Both the position numbers and the translations under genes were made by a program. Under the pieces are notes generated by a model that had not been told where the DNA came from, did not search any database, and worked only from the letters and a program-made list of their open reading frames with translations. Source: Codonopsis lanceolata (lineage: Eukaryota; Streptophyta; Magnoliopsida; Asterales; Campanulaceae). From it: a stretch of DNA of 64,000 nucleotides. Shown here piece after piece: positions 47,838-60,112 of the stretch (within the stretch, counting starts at the first letter, position 1; each line of letters starts with the position of its first letter). The stretch is taken from positions 30,670,602-30,734,601 of the forward strand of contig CM028377.1 of NCBI GenBank assembly GCA_013146195.2. The letters are read 5' to 3'.

Positions 47838-50477
47838 TTAGGAAGCTTGCCTTGCCAACTGGAATCATTGAAAGCAATAATTAGCCAACATATCGGAAAG
47901 CATGAGAGAGAGATACATGAAAGTTGGGGTGGAATCGGGACGGACCCGTTCGATACCTCCATCCCGATCCTGTTTTGATAGAATTTGAGGTTTCAATTTC
48001 CTTCCGATTCGATCCGTTCTTGATAAGTATCGGGACCCGACGAATAGGGATCCCGACAGTTTGGGAAGATAAAAATCTCATAATCCCGACTATAATATTT
48101 ATGAAAAATATTTTCTGACACAAAAATATTTTTAAAATATCTTCATCATGATTAAGATTTCAGACTGTATATTTAGAAGTATACTTGAATATTTACTTAA
48201 TGATGAGTATTGCTGAATCTATCATTATGAACAAAATATACCCCTCACTTGCAGGAGAAGAGTTGCACTAAGTGCAGAAACGTGATAGACAAAAAAAAAA
48301 AAAAATCACAATATTGTGAAAATAAATTTTAACAAACACTATAAGTAATTTTAGCAAACACAAAATAGACATTGTTTAACACTCACAATATTAATAAAAA
48401 AATTTTAAAAAAATTAGTCGGGACGGGTTGGGAATCCCGACGGGATTGATAATCATCCCAAAATAAGTCGGGATCTGGATTTGACGGGATCGGGAAATGT
48501 CGAGACATGATCGGGTTGGGCGTCGGGACGGGTCGGGAAGAAAAAAACGTGACTTTTGCCGGGCCTACCTGAAAGTAAGTCTCAAGCTTCCTTCTTAATG
48601 TTGCATGCTCTTGTTTCACTTGTTGAAATGTCCTGATGCATCTGTAAAAGTGGAGGAGATCAACATGCATGGGGTCTATCTCAAATCTTATCTTTGGCCT
48701 CCTTCTAATGAGTTATACAAATTGATGATCAACTCTATTTGATTAGTAATCTCAACCATTGGATCAAATTGGTCCAAATTATTGGTTTTAAAGAAATGGG
48801 TCATGACCCATCAAGTATTGGAATGTATAAGTTGTGTTGTGTACCCTTCAGCATTCCTAGCTTTGCAATATTCTTGGAATTGTGTGCATTCCTTCTTCAC
48901 CTTTTTGGCTCCAATGCTAAAAATAAAAAGTCAAAGTGAGACGACGGATGGAGCCATTTCTTAACATGAAGTAATTTGAATGAAGTTGATTGTGCTAATA
49001 AGTAATAGTTTACCTTGAGCTGCTACCCTTGAATTGATGCATGTAATCATCCAGCTTACCGAAATCCAACGGGTAATTTTCCCTGCATATATATATATAG
49101 TATTGTGATTCATTCATATATTACTCCTAACTCCTAAGATTAGATAAATTATACATAATCAATTTGCTACTTACAGTGCCATTTCAACGTTACGAAGCAG
49201 TCTAGCTGAATCTTTGTAAAACAATGTTACGATTTCCTCAACAAATTTAGGGTTTGCGTCGTCTTGTAAATCTTCCAACTGAATGAACTGCTCGTCCAAG
49301 TAACCCTAATTTAGGCATCACAACTAAATATTATCAAACTCAGTATACGAAATTCGTTCAATCATATGTAACTCATGTGTCTAGAGTTTCCTGTCACACT
49401 CCGGTAGTGAACTCCGTAATGGCCGGAGACACTCCGGCCAACTCCATAATGCATGATTGGTGGTGGTAACCTTAGCCTTTGTTGTGGACTGTGGACATGT
49501 ACATAACAAAAACATCTCTATCGACCAAAGCCTAGAGTAGACATAAAGTTTTTTCCTATTTTGAAAAATGTTCTAACATACTTCTTTGTTATATTCCCAT
49601 GCTTGGTCCCCCCCCTCCCCCGGGACTTTTGTCCTATCTAATTGTAACATCATGAGCCCAAAAACCCGATCCGCTCTACGCATAACCCACACACAAACAG
49701 TTGTATCAACTAGGCACGTAAATCTAAAAGTTTACGGAATGCTTTGTATATAGTTGTAGTAAATCAATATGAATTGGGAGTATTACACAAATGAACTCAT
49801 GGGTAATAAAATTGTACAATTCATATATACCAAACTAATTAAGTAGCTATTTTAATTTCAAACTAACTTCTTTTTCTTTTTGTTGCAATGGTTAAAATAG
49901 CGTCAAGAGAGAACGCTTAGGAGTAAGGATATATATAATAGAGTAGGTCTCTAGTAAGACTGTTTTACGAATCTTAATTCGTAAGACGGAGCTCTACTTT
50001 CTTAAAGTTAAATTCAACAACATACGGTGGATCAAATAAAAATAATCTTTCTTATAAAAAATATTCGTAAGACCGTCTTACACAAGTTTTTACCTATATA
50101 ATATATAGAATCTATATTATAGATCTTGTACTAATTCATTTGCTTATATTTCTCCTTGTAGTAACTCGAGTAAGTCTTCTCATAATTCAGTGTGTTACAC
50201 GTAACAGATCAAATCGAATATACCCAATCTACAGCTTCAAAGTTCAAACCCGACTCGATCATAAATCCCTTTTACTTTAGAATCACGTTAATTAAGTTTT
50301 ATTGTGAACTAAGCAGTTTAGCAACAATGATGAGCTAGGAAAAAACAGATATAGATTCATTGCAGTGATTCAAAATTTCTGAGACAAAAAAAAGAAGAAG
50401 AGCAATTAAACTAAAACCTGTTCAAATAGGGACTGCCTCACGTAGCAGATCTGCCTTTGCAATTGATTTTGCTCCAT
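47838..50477 (-). CDS. Histidine-containing phosphotransfer protein, AHP4-like
   Basis: Carries phosphate from cytokinin-sensing histidine kinases to nuclear response regulators. Exons on the minus strand: 50477-50418, 49305-49175, 49082-49014, 48916-48845, 48641-48569 and 47858-47838; all are GT-AG and in phase, giving 141 residues. The ATG at 50477 gives MEQNQLQRQICYVRQSLFEQ. Then come GYLDEQFIQLEDLQDDANPK, the HPt core YMHQFKGSSSSIGAKKVK with phospho-acceptor His79, ECTQFQEYCKARNAEGC, a helix ending LETYFQ, and the last exon LARQAS. The QRQ...SLFEQGYLDEQF start and YMHQFKGSS motif favour AHP4 over the AHP1-3/5 group. His79 is intact, so it should accept phosphate. The last intron starts at a transposon joint: the donor G is from the target duplication and the T is the first base of the element. 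If this donor fails, translation runs into the element. Confidence 0.93.
47924..48567. mobile_element. hAT-like element inserted at the last AHP splice donor
   Basis: The flanks are CATGAAAG (47916-47923) and CCTGAAAG (48568-48575), an 8-base duplication with one mismatch, as for hAT. The ends are TTGGGGTGG and, reversed, TAGGCCCGG. The interior has inverted GGGATCCCGAC/GTCGGGACGGG blocks near both ends around an AT-rich core, and no transposase. On the gene strand the exon ends CTTTCAG and the next two bases GT span the joint between duplication and element. The original donor (now CATGTATC) is left stranded on the far side. Confidence 0.75.
49935..50095. mobile_element. Small TIR element of the GTAAGACGG family (copy 3), in AHP intron 1
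   Basis: The ends are AGGTCTCTAGTAAGACTG...TTTTACGAAT and, reversed, AGGTAAAAACTTGTGTAAGA followed by CGGTCTTACGAAT. It also contains GTAAGACGGAGCTC. It lies well inside the 1.1-kb first intron. Confidence 0.55.
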
Positions 50478-50554
50478 CTTTAATTAAGAGTCTGTCTCTT
50501 CTCTTGTGATGCTTTCTTTCTTTCTTTCTTCTTATAAACTAAGTTATGCGATGG

Positions 50555-50562
50555 TATTTATA
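50555..50562 (-). promoter_or_regulatory. Probable TATA box of the AHP gene
   Basis: The minus strand reads TATAAATA within ACTATAAATACCATCG, 78 bases before the ATG. A start near 50525 would give a leader of about 50 bases containing an AAGAAAG-rich tract. Confidence 0.6.
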
Positions 50563-50569
50563 GTAATGG

Positions 50570-51199
50570 GCTGTGGGCTGGGGGCTGGGGGAGGGAAGAA
50601 AGTGGGAATTTGGAGGGAGGCGCAAAAATAAAATCAAGGGGGCTACGTGGCAAAGATACATAGTGGGAGGGTAGGCTTAAAATGACTAACCATAAAATAC
50701 TACTCCATGTGTTTTCAAAATATTGTCCTTATTGACTTGACACCGTTCAAGAAAAAAATAATTGACTGTATTATAAGTAAATATTTATGAAATGTATGAT
50801 TTCATTTAATGCCCTTAAACATGCGATCATAATTAAATGATTAAGTGCCCTGCCCTCATTATATAGACTTTCCATAAGAATTAATAGAACAAATTAATTC
50901 TTCAAGACTTACCAAACCTATATACTCACTCCTATTTGGCCAAAAAATCCTTGTTTGAAAATCAATTTTTTAAAGAAAATGACATTTTAAGTAATTTATT
51001 AATAATAAAATAACATTTTTATTTCTTAATTTTTATAATTAAAATTTTTAAGTAAAACATTATAAAATGAAATAGTGGATTTTTTACCCAAAAACGAAGT
51101 ATACGTTAGTTTTTGAATGAAAAAGAACATGCATGTTCCATATATAAATAGAAACCTTTTAAACTTCCATATCTATATCATTCTTTTGTGTGAACATGC

Positions 51200-51205
<6 letters not shown>
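50570..51205. other. AHP upstream region and intergenic DNA
   Basis: A G-rich stretch (GGGCTGGGGGCTGGGGGAGG, near 50577) lies just upstream of the TATA box. Part of a Stowaway-like element (ACTCCATGTGTTTTCAAAAT, near 50702) begins the following AT-rich DNA. No gene seen. Confidence 0.45.

Positions 51206-51262
<57 letters not shown>
51206..51262. repeat. TA microsatellite
   Basis: About 28 TA units, slightly interrupted at the end. Confidence 0.92.
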
Positions 51263-51273
<11 letters not shown>

Positions 51274-51342
51274 GTGTAGATAATAAACAATCACATCATA
51301 TCTAAAGACATCAATTACAACTATTTTCTGCATGCGCAGATT

Positions 51343-51437
51343 TTTTTTTCTTCTAAGGAGGCATGGAAAGGAATCGAACCTAAGACCTCACATATTGTGA
51401 AGTCTCATCTTTACCACTAAACTACCCCCTTAGGGGC
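51343..51437 (-). mobile_element. tRNA-derived SINE, family 1 (copy 3)
   Basis: On the minus strand: CCCCTAAGGGGGTAGTTTAG, TGGTAAAGATGAGAC, box B GGTTCGATTCC, ending TCCTTAGAAG plus a run of A. A perfect 16-base target duplication TCTGCATGCGCAGATT flanks it (51327-51342 and 51438-51453). Confidence 0.88.
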
Positions 51438-51453
51438 TCTGCATGCGCAGATT

Positions 51454-53127
51454 GCAAAGCATCTAGGACCCATATTTGATTTCATACTGTATTTTTTAGT
51501 AGGGTTAATATATAATTTGGTCTAAAATTCACCTTTCTTTCTATAATTGTAATATATATTTTTTATTTCTTATATTAGTCCGCAGATTTCATTTTAACTG
51601 ACATATTAATACCTCGTATCGTTATGTCAAACATAATCGTTAAATTTTTTGTAAAAAGACAAAATTATCCTCAATTGAATCTGATGAAGATCTGCGTGAC
51701 TAATATGTTATTGAGATGAAAACATAACTAAATTTTACAGCTAAAATATAAAAGGGGAAAAAGAAATCCAAGAATTAAAGTTTAATTAATTGTACTAATT
51801 ATATGTGAAACAAAATAAAACTTTTTTTTAATTATATCTAAAATATATAACAAAACAAAAAGACACATGCAATAGTGAAAAGCATATTGATAAAAATATT
51901 TAAACTTTTTACTTTTCTTTTTCCTTTCTTATTTCCTTCCCCATGTCCCCTTCTCCCCCTGGATTCCTGTTCTCGCCGCCATCACTGCTCCCTGTCCTTA
52001 ACTCACTATTATCACAATTCCACCAAAGTCAATTTTTTCATTAATTTTATTTTTGAATTGGTGTAAAACTCGAGAATATTTTGAATAACAGGATAATATA
52101 TTTACACTAGTTTTTCTGTTTATTCCATTTTCAATCAATCAATCTGCAAGGTTTAATATTGAAGCGCAACATCCAAAGATTGATACGCCTGAGAATATGA
52201 GTTGAAGTGAAATTAATTTAAACATAATCTTTGTATAGCTAGGCAAGGGAAGATGGCAAAGGAGCAGTGGGAGTGGGAAGTGTTTTTTGTATCTGACAAA
52301 AGAAGCTATAAAAGAAGGCATCATTCCATTAGCTGAGGAGAAATGCAAGGCGGGATTTGGCTTGAATGAAGACCAAAATGGAAAAGGCTTAAACAAGGAC
52401 AAAAAAATGGTTTAGTAAGGCTAAAGATTTGTTTCAGAAAAATGGTTTCAAAACAGAGATGGCTTTTAGATTAGGGTTTGCCCTCTCAACCTCATCAACA
52501 TTACAAGATTATTCTTCAAGGGCCAGCCCATGTCCTTAACCCACCATTAAGGAAGGCATGTGAAAGCCTTTGTCACCCCTCTTCTTGTGCTCATTTGAGT
52601 TCACCCAGCAACCATCGCCACATTCAACCTTCATACTCCATCACCGCCGTTGTCGCCACCCACTTACCTCCCTCATGAGTCCGACGACTGCACATCTCCC
52701 CACTCTAGATCTATCTCATCCTTTTATTTTCTAAGCTCCAACCACTGTCGCAGACTCTCTTTTCCATCTACGAGAAATCAAACGGAGCAGAAGGTGAGAC
52801 CGGCGCGGAACGTGAGGACGGTCATCGGTGAAGACTGACTATCGCATCAATCAAAGCTTACATATCTGTGCTCTGTTTCTAATCGAGCTGCAAAATTTAT
52901 GAAAGGTGCAAACTCGATTTTGCTTGGAGAAGTAGACATTCTCAATTTTTTGTTGTGAGGGTAATTTTTCCCTTCGCAATAAATTTAACGATTTTGTTTC
53001 ACATGACTGTACGACGAGGGATTAATATGTCAATAAAAGTAAAGTTTACAGACCAATATAGAAAATGAAAAAACATCTATCACCTTTATACAAAAAAATA
53101 GGTGAAGTTCAAGGACCAAATTATATA
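51454..53127. other. Intergenic; one unassigned coding-like stretch
   Basis: Mostly AT-rich. At about 52244-52420 (+) a frame reads TKEAIKEGIIPLAEEKCKAG followed by FGLNEDQNGKGLNKD, preceded by an AG acceptor-like TTGTATAG and ended by TAG. Its make-up is protein-like, but I do not recognise it and find no partner exons. A C-rich stretch at 52540-52850 has no clear product. Confidence 0.3.
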
Positions 53128-53385
53128 CTCCCTCCGTTCCTAAATAATCGTCCTGCTTGACCCGGCGCACAGTTTAAGAAAAAATAATTGACTTGATTAT
53201 TTATAATGGTTTAATGTGTAGTTTCTTTTAATGCCCATGTATATGTGGTCCATAATTAAAGTAGAGTGAAAAAGTAAGGGTAAAGTGGTAAAAGTGATGT
53301 TCTAAAAAGGTAAGTTTCAAAGTGGACAATTATTTTGGGACGGATAAAAAAGGAAAGGAGAACGATAATTTATGGACGGACGGAG
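53128..53385. mobile_element. Stowaway MITE with TA target duplication
   Basis: The ends are CTCCCTCCGTTCCTAAATAA and, reversed, CTCCGTCCGTCCATAAATTA, each flanked by TA (53126-53127 and 53386-53387). Length is 258 bases. The interior matches one arm of 46724-47086. Confidence 0.85.
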
Positions 53386-53528
53386 TATTAATCTTTTTTA
53401 GTAAATGTGTCTTATAATTAGTTTTGAATCCTACAATATGCGTACGATAAAAATTTGATATGGACATCTCGATCACAACAACTTTTTCACACAACTAGAT
53501 AAAGACATCTTTAATTGAGTTAAATTAA

Positions 53529-53531
<3 letters not shown>

Positions 53532-53570
<39 letters not shown>
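53532..53570. repeat. TA microsatellite
   Basis: About 19 TA units. Confidence 0.9.
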
Positions 53571-53573
<3 letters not shown>

Positions 53574-55756
53574 TATGATATAAGCTAAAGCTTTTTCTAT
53601 GTATAATTTGTGTACCAAAAGATAAAAAGTTGATCTAGTGAATACAATTCATTCCACTTGCTCATTCGGATTTCGACAGGGGGTGATCTAGGAGCGTAAT
53701 ATTCTTTTAATTTTATTTGACTTTTATGAAAATGGAAATTATCAGTGCCTAATTATAAGATTCAATGTTTTTCGTAGCAAGTGTTACTTGATTGTTTGCC
53801 AACACCCATGGCTATATCTAAACATGTTGTTGTGTCATCCCAATTATGTTCTCTTTGTTGAATTCCATGATAAATCCATTGATCATCATCCCACGTTGTC
53901 CACGAACTGTGATTATGGGTGTATTATCTGTGTATTAGCATGATTAATTAATTGTTATGTATTATGTTTAATGTTTATATGTATTTAGAGTCTAATGGAC
54001 ATCAATAGTCCAGCTAGTGTCGTTGTGTGTTGGGTTACTAATAATCTGATTATAATATGTTCTGATAACAACTTGATGGTGTTATATATAGCTTGGACTT
54101 ATGGGATAGCACCTTTGGGGACCTTGGGGGGTCCATTTGTGTTGTTATGTGATGTGCGTTTAGTTTAAGTCCATTTTTGGACTTCTTGTGGGTTGGTTTG
54201 ATTTTGATTTTGGTTGCTTTGGGTCAATTTTGGGATTGAAGTCCCAGCTCTTGACGCGATTGCCATGGCTTGAATGATGCAACCGAGTCATATTCTGGGA
54301 GGCAGACATTTTGGATTATCATGTGACGAGATCATGTGGTCTCTTTGGACACGACTGCGCCATTTACTGGAACTTTGGTATTTTGGGTCAAGCCCAGATG
54401 CTATCGCATCTAGCTGAGGCACACGTCCGCTTTGTTGCAACACGATTGCATCAGGTATGGAGTAGCGACGACACCTCCTTTATTTTTGGGCGGTTAGTGG
54501 AACCCACCCACCCCTTCTTTCTCGGTTGATTTGAGATAAGTCTTATGACTCATTTCATTTCTTCTTCGTTCTTTTATCAGTCGAGCACTAGTTGAGAGAT
54601 TTTGAAGGTTTTCAGCTTTTGAGCTCGATTCATTATCAAAAACTTATCCATTTTCAATTCCGACTCCGTAGAAGTGTCATGCTCAACGAGAGCTACATTT
54701 ATACACTAATATCTTGTTGTTGTATGTAGTAAGGACATACAAGTATAATGGCTAACTCATATGAAATTTATTGATTTATATATAATTTCAGGGTAAAAAT
54801 ACTTTGTATGTGAATTATTGTTGTTGGAGACTTGTTATTGTGCTAATGGTTTTAAACCATATTTAACCCGGAGAAAACATCAGTGAGATTGTGTTAGGGT
54901 GAATTCCGTAAATCGCGGTTATACCTGGAATTTATAAAGAATAAACGAATGACTCAACAGAGTCGATTTACGAATAATGAAATATAACGAGTGATGTGCT
55001 CGATTCCTACGATAGTGAGGAATGTATTGGTGTAGTTTATTATATGTGAAATATCACATACTCTGGTATTGTTTGTAAGAAAACAGATATTTCAGTGTTT
55101 ATTTACAAGCAAATAAACATGCATGTTTTGTGTACTGAGCTCCCCTACTTTGAGTCTCGATGGTTGTGTTTATTAGCAAATAAATATCTACTTGTGCATT
55201 GAATTAGGTCCAGTTGGTATATGTGGTTGTATCGACAATAAGATGATAATAGTCTTTACGATAATCAAATCTCGTGATCGCTACGGATCGTTGTATGAGT
55301 CTCTCCCTCACGATTGATCGTAATGAGGACGTAGCCATTTGTTAGAGCAATTTGCATGACATTGTGAAGTTAGACTCTTGGGTAACACTCGGTTCTTGGT
55401 TAAGTCTCAAAGTCATTGATTCTAAATACTAATGGGTTCAGACATGATTCAGCATGTGTAACGCAACAACAACACAGTTATGATATTAAGATGCATGACA
55501 CGGTGGAAAGCTCTCCTGCAATTATATATCTTGAAATATGTGTTTAATTACTCGATCCACCGCGTGTTAGTAGATTGAGTTGTGAGAGAGTAGGACTCAG
55601 TCATGCAAATTAAGATATGTAAAACCGATTTATAATTACTCATATAAATGTTTGATCGGAGAGAGAAAAAAATAGCTAACATAGCAAATGTCTGAAATAC
55701 CTTTATAAGTTTATAAAAATGACAATCGACACCCATAGTAGTATAGTACCTCAACA
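53571..55756. other. Unclassified, possible LTR remnant
   Basis: No coding match. The stretch 53930-54900 has a base make-up and phrases (CTTTTATCAGTCGAGCACTAG, TCTTGTTGTTGTATGTAG) that could belong to an old LTR, but no second copy or primer site was found. An open frame at 54311-54529 has no family likeness. Confidence 0.3.
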
Positions 55757-55759
55757 TAA

Positions 55760-56415
55760 GAACATCTCCAATAGTCACAATTCTTAATCTATTTTTTAGC
55801 TGGGTCCCATTATTACCTACATATTTTAAGAATTTTATTCTCTAAGAATATTTCTTCCCAATTATTTTCATTCTTCCTCAATTCTTACATGTGTCTTGCT
55901 ACCAAATCATCCACTTTATTTACACAACTTTTTTATTTTTATACTTTTCAAACATATTAATTAATTCGTATATTGTTTTATAACTAAATTAATTTGTTTT
56001 TATTTTTAATGAATATATTGTAATTTTAAATTATTTTATTTATAAATAATATTTGTTTAAAATAAAAATTTAAAATACATAAAACAAGGAAAATTGAAAA
56101 AAGAAAGAAAAAGAAGCCAGAATAGTCGCTTTTTGTTTAAAAGAAAAATTATTTTGGAATTGAGATTTTGAAACAAGTTAACCAACAAACCAATTCATAC
56201 TAGCAGGGAACATATGGAATCTACGTTGTAGAAGCTTTCACTTGCTACAACGAAGAGTGAGACGCACACGTCCAATGAAAAGGAGCGGTGCGCCTCATTC
56301 TTTTTATCCAAAAATTTTGGGATAAAAATTACTAAAAATTGTTCACATTATTTTGAGATTCTTACCCAAATAAGAATTTGAGTCGGAAACTCAGAATCAC
56401 TCATCGAAGATGCTC
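55760..56415. mobile_element. PIF/Harbinger-like TIR element, TAA target duplication
   Basis: The ends are GAACATCTCCAATAGTC and, reversed, GAGCATCTTCGATGAGT, the common plant GAGCATCTCCA class. TAA lies on both sides (55757-55759 and 56416-56418). The interior is AT-rich with inverted AAGAAT/ATTCTT blocks and no transposase. Confidence 0.65.
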
Positions 56416-56589
56416 TAAAAACAAGTCTTAAAGGGAGAACACGTGTCTGACATGCAACGGCAAACAACAACATGTGCCAGCAGCAAGAGCCAGTGACTTC
56501 GTTCATATTCCATGCATTTCTAATTGGATAATACTATACTGTACCAAATATTGCCCTACGCCCGTACGACACGTAAACCCTCTACTTTT

Positions 56590-57085
56590 TATAGTACTTC
56601 AATTCCAAAATTATTGTACTACACGTCACACGTTTTAAAAATATAATTGATTTAATTATTATTTTTGTCAAAGTATATAATGTTATAGGATTTCGAGAAT
56701 ATATTATTTACATTTTGTTTAAACTTTGAATAAAAAAAGGATGATTTCAAGAGATATGTTAAGAGAAAATAAAAAAAATAAACATATAACTCATCAACTG
56801 TAATTGCACTTGAATAAAAGCTAGATTAGTTTTTTCATACGTATCCTTAATTTGTGTGTAATTTTTAAACCATCATTTATTTCGAGACGGATATAGTACT
56901 AATATTGGTAGTGTGTATAGTCATCTTAAAGACCAAGTATATATGACTCATAATTAAAGTAAAAAAGAAAAAATAAAGGTAAAATAGTAAAATTGTTGTT
57001 CTAAAAGGAAAACTTTCAAAAAAGATAATTTTTTTAGACAAAACGAAAACGAAAGCATGACAGTAATTTTAGAACAGAGAGATTA
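56590..57085. mobile_element. Stowaway-family MITE, diverged
   Basis: The left end TACTTCAATTCCAAAATTAT and a right part with TAATTAAAGTAAAAAAG, GTAAAATTGTTGTTCTAAAA and TAATTTTAGAACAGAGA match the 46.7-kb element in order. The ends are worn, so the limits are approximate. Confidence 0.5.
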
Positions 57086-57379
57086 TTTCTTTTTACTAAT
57101 TATTATCATTATTTTCAAAATATCCTTCATTTGATTCTCAATTTAAATGATAACCAAAATCACATATGAACATCCTTCCTTGAAAATACACTATCCTAAT
57201 ATTTATAATAAAATTAATATTTTTTTCTTAATTTTTCTATCGGATCAAACATTATTATCTTTTGGAAACACAAGGAGTAGTTTCTTCGAAGGTGAAAACC
57301 GAACAAATGTTAAGGACCAAAATTCGAGTGAAGAATCATTGTAAGAATACATATATATTTGCATCAAGTTATTACAGAA

Positions 57380-57710
57380 GGGTAGGGTTATACATACCTC
57401 ATTTTCTATTCATTTCCTACATTGAGACATTATACCTAGTGTTATACATTAAAAAAGAAAATTTAGGTGCGAAGAGTATAAAGTAGGGTGTGTATAGCCC
57501 CATCCATTACAGAATCGTCAATAGAAATAATGTGACACAAGATCTTTATACTATCACATCATCCTTCATTTATTACGAGGGTGAGGCTATCCATACCCTA
57601 AAATATGCTCTTTACATTTTATTTCTTACATTAAGATGCTGTACATTAGAAAAAATTGGGTAAAGAGAGTATATATCTGTATATATTTAGCCTCACACTT
57701 ATTACAATGA
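57380..57710. repeat. Two neighbouring small inverted-repeat elements
   Basis: Copy 1 (about 57383-57503) runs from AGGGTTATACATACCTCATT to GGTGTGTATAGCCCC. Copy 2 (about 57578-57707) runs from GGTGAGGCTATCCATACCCT to ATATATTTAGCCTCACAC. Each has inverted ends, and both share CATTGAGAC/CATTAAGATG and a TACATTA word. Probably two insertions of one short MITE family. Confidence 0.5.
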
Positions 57711-59381
57711 AGGCAAATTATCAATATTTGAAATTATTATTATAACATTCCTGAATTACACGCAGAGTCTCAAAGACATGACCAAAAACCCTCACTTATC
57801 CAACTCAAAGAAATTGACATTTAAAAGTCAAGCATCTTCAGGAATAAAAGATATTTTCACGAATATACTTAGTATTATTAAGGGTTGAAATAGCTTCCTT
57901 TTTTTTTCTTTTGTAAATTGAGACATAATATAATAAGGATAAACTTAATTGAGCTAAACAAAGGGGCCGGAGCAGCTATTACCACTTACGAGTACAAGTA
58001 AAAGACCTTTGATCGATACACAAATATACGAGTAATAATAGAGTCACTTAATTAGTATTTAATTTTATACACAAAATAATGTGTCATGTCCATACCAAAG
58101 ACTTGCTCTATGCATCACTAGGCCCATACACCCTATTAAATTTAAGCCTAGACATATCAAAAGAACCAAAGGTTGAATGCACATATTAAAACTGAACCAG
58201 GGTGTACAATTTGCATGCCAATGCAAATACAAATACTACTAAGGTTTTAGATATCTCTCCCAAAACGAAGTACAAGTTTTTCAGACGAAAATAGAACCAG
58301 CAACAACCACTACTGGCTCTGGCCTCTGGGATAATAGTTTGCCAAATCATAACAGATGAATAACTAGATTTCAGCAGAAGATGCAATCATTACAATGCCC
58401 TTCTTGCTCTAAAAGTGGTTGCCGATTGCAATAGATCAGCAGCAAAACTGGACAATGCTTAAAGATCAAGTTCAAGTCTGTAAACCGTAAAGAGACGTGA
58501 AGCAAAGCAAATTCAGTCCTAGAAAGAAGTAATACAAGCTGATATCAACCTCACGTAAATAAGTAACCAGAAAGAAGAGAAGTTTATAAATGCAATTATC
58601 ATTCCATTCTGATTGTACTTTGCTTCAAAAACACACTGAGGTTTCTCCTACTGTGCTTATGCATGGTAAGTGGGATTCGTTAGTGGAGAATACTCACACA
58701 AGAGGCTCGAGGAAGCAGAAAACGAATCCTGAATGAACCCAAAAGAGGAAAAAAAAACAGAACAATCTCCCAACAATGATTGGAACAAGAGAGCACTACT
58801 TTGGTTTAGTAGACAGTGGTCCTTCTCATGTCTCTCTGTCAATCTCTCAGCAATCATAGAAACTTTAATTAGCAGAGAAAGAACAGCTGAGTTAGATGCC
58901 CCCCTTTATTCCTTTGCCCATTAATCCAGCAGAGAGAGGGACGGAGGGAGGAGGTTCGACATTGCCATCAATCTCTCACTGACTCTCTGCCAAGTTTTTT
59001 TGTAAGAAAGTGGTCACATACCTCCTTTACAAAAACGTAAAAAACAAAACCTGTGGGCGGGTGTGTGAAATGGGACCAGAATATGATTAAATGATTTTTT
59101 CCACTTCCTTTTTTTTTTTTTTTTGAATCTTCCCACTCCTCATACTACATCGGATGTGAGACTAATCCTCACTGAGAGTACTGAGCCTGCTACTGGCCCA
59201 AGGGAAAGGAATTTGTACCGTGAGTCGTGATAGTCGAACACGTGACATTCCGCTAAATAAATTCTTTCATACAATAACTTAGTGGTGGTCAAGCATTTTT
59301 TTCCCCTTCCACTGTACATATATTCTTTCTTTTCCATCACTCATAAACTGATAAGAAATCCAAGGGAGACATGATGAACCC

Positions 59382-59422
<41 letters not shown>

Positions 59423-59983
59423 AGGAATGATTATTTGTGAAAACTATTTTCATAAAGCTATAATTATAATCACATAAAACCCCAGCAATCAGCAGAAAAG
59501 TTGTGTACTAAACAATGTTAAGCACACTGTAAAGAACCAAAAGTATATTGGGTAAATTCTACAATGGAATGTGTCAAACAGCCAACTAAATAAGGTTGCA
59601 AATATACTGATATAACCAAATTAGCTATCACTTAGTACAAGATACATTACAGAGCTATTTTCCCAATTAGAAGACGTTTGAGGTAACTGTGTGCGATATT
59701 CTAATTATAGCTGAGTTGCGGTTTACATGAGTAAAGTGAACCTAAAGAACCTAGAAACATGAAAAGATTATATAATGCATCAATCAGGGAATTAAGGTGA
59801 GAGCCAATTAATATTTCAAAAAGAATGTCGGCAGCCTTGATGAATTACTTATTCCTCCATCAAGAATGTGCTGGTTGGTACCATCGAGAAACTTGTGGGT
59901 AATGATGACACCAAAAAGTTTGCGTTAAGGTAGCTTTCATACTGACCTTCTAACTTGGCTTTTTTGTGCAGTATCAATTCTCC
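57711..59983. other. Intergenic; downstream flank of the tRNA synthetase relic
   Basis: No gene recognised. A T tract lies at 59110-59124. A CT microsatellite of about 16 units lies at 59388-59420. Near 59225, on the minus strand, GTGTTCGACTATCACGACTC resembles a worn SINE box B, without other support. Confidence 0.45.
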
Positions 59984-60112
59984 TCATCTCTTCAAGAATC
60001 CCATCGTCTGGCAGATACTATCAAGAGTGACATCAGCTATATCTGCAGCTTTCCTGGCACCCTCTGTCAAAACTCCATTCAATGTATCCAACATGATTTC
60101 TTCGTAGCAAAC
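59984..60112 (-). pseudogene. Organellar tryptophanyl-tRNA synthetase, last exon (relic)
   Basis: The enzyme charges tRNA-Trp; the plastid/mitochondrial form resembles bacterial TrpS. After the acceptor CTTTTGCAG the frame reads YEEIMLDTLNGVLTEGARKA then ADIADVTLDSICQTMGFLKR and TGA. This matches the TrpS C terminus (EGA-KA...TL--VYQAMGF). The conserved Arg before YEEIM is Cys here (CGC to TGC type change) and about one residue is missing after LD. Only a second N-terminal piece at 62.4 kb was found; the catalytic middle is absent between them. A real gene with exons I failed to see is possible. Confidence 0.6.

Noticed and set aside
52139..52402. 87-codon minus-strand frame
   Set aside because: No recognisable product. 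The plus-strand reading of the same DNA is more protein-like but also unassigned.
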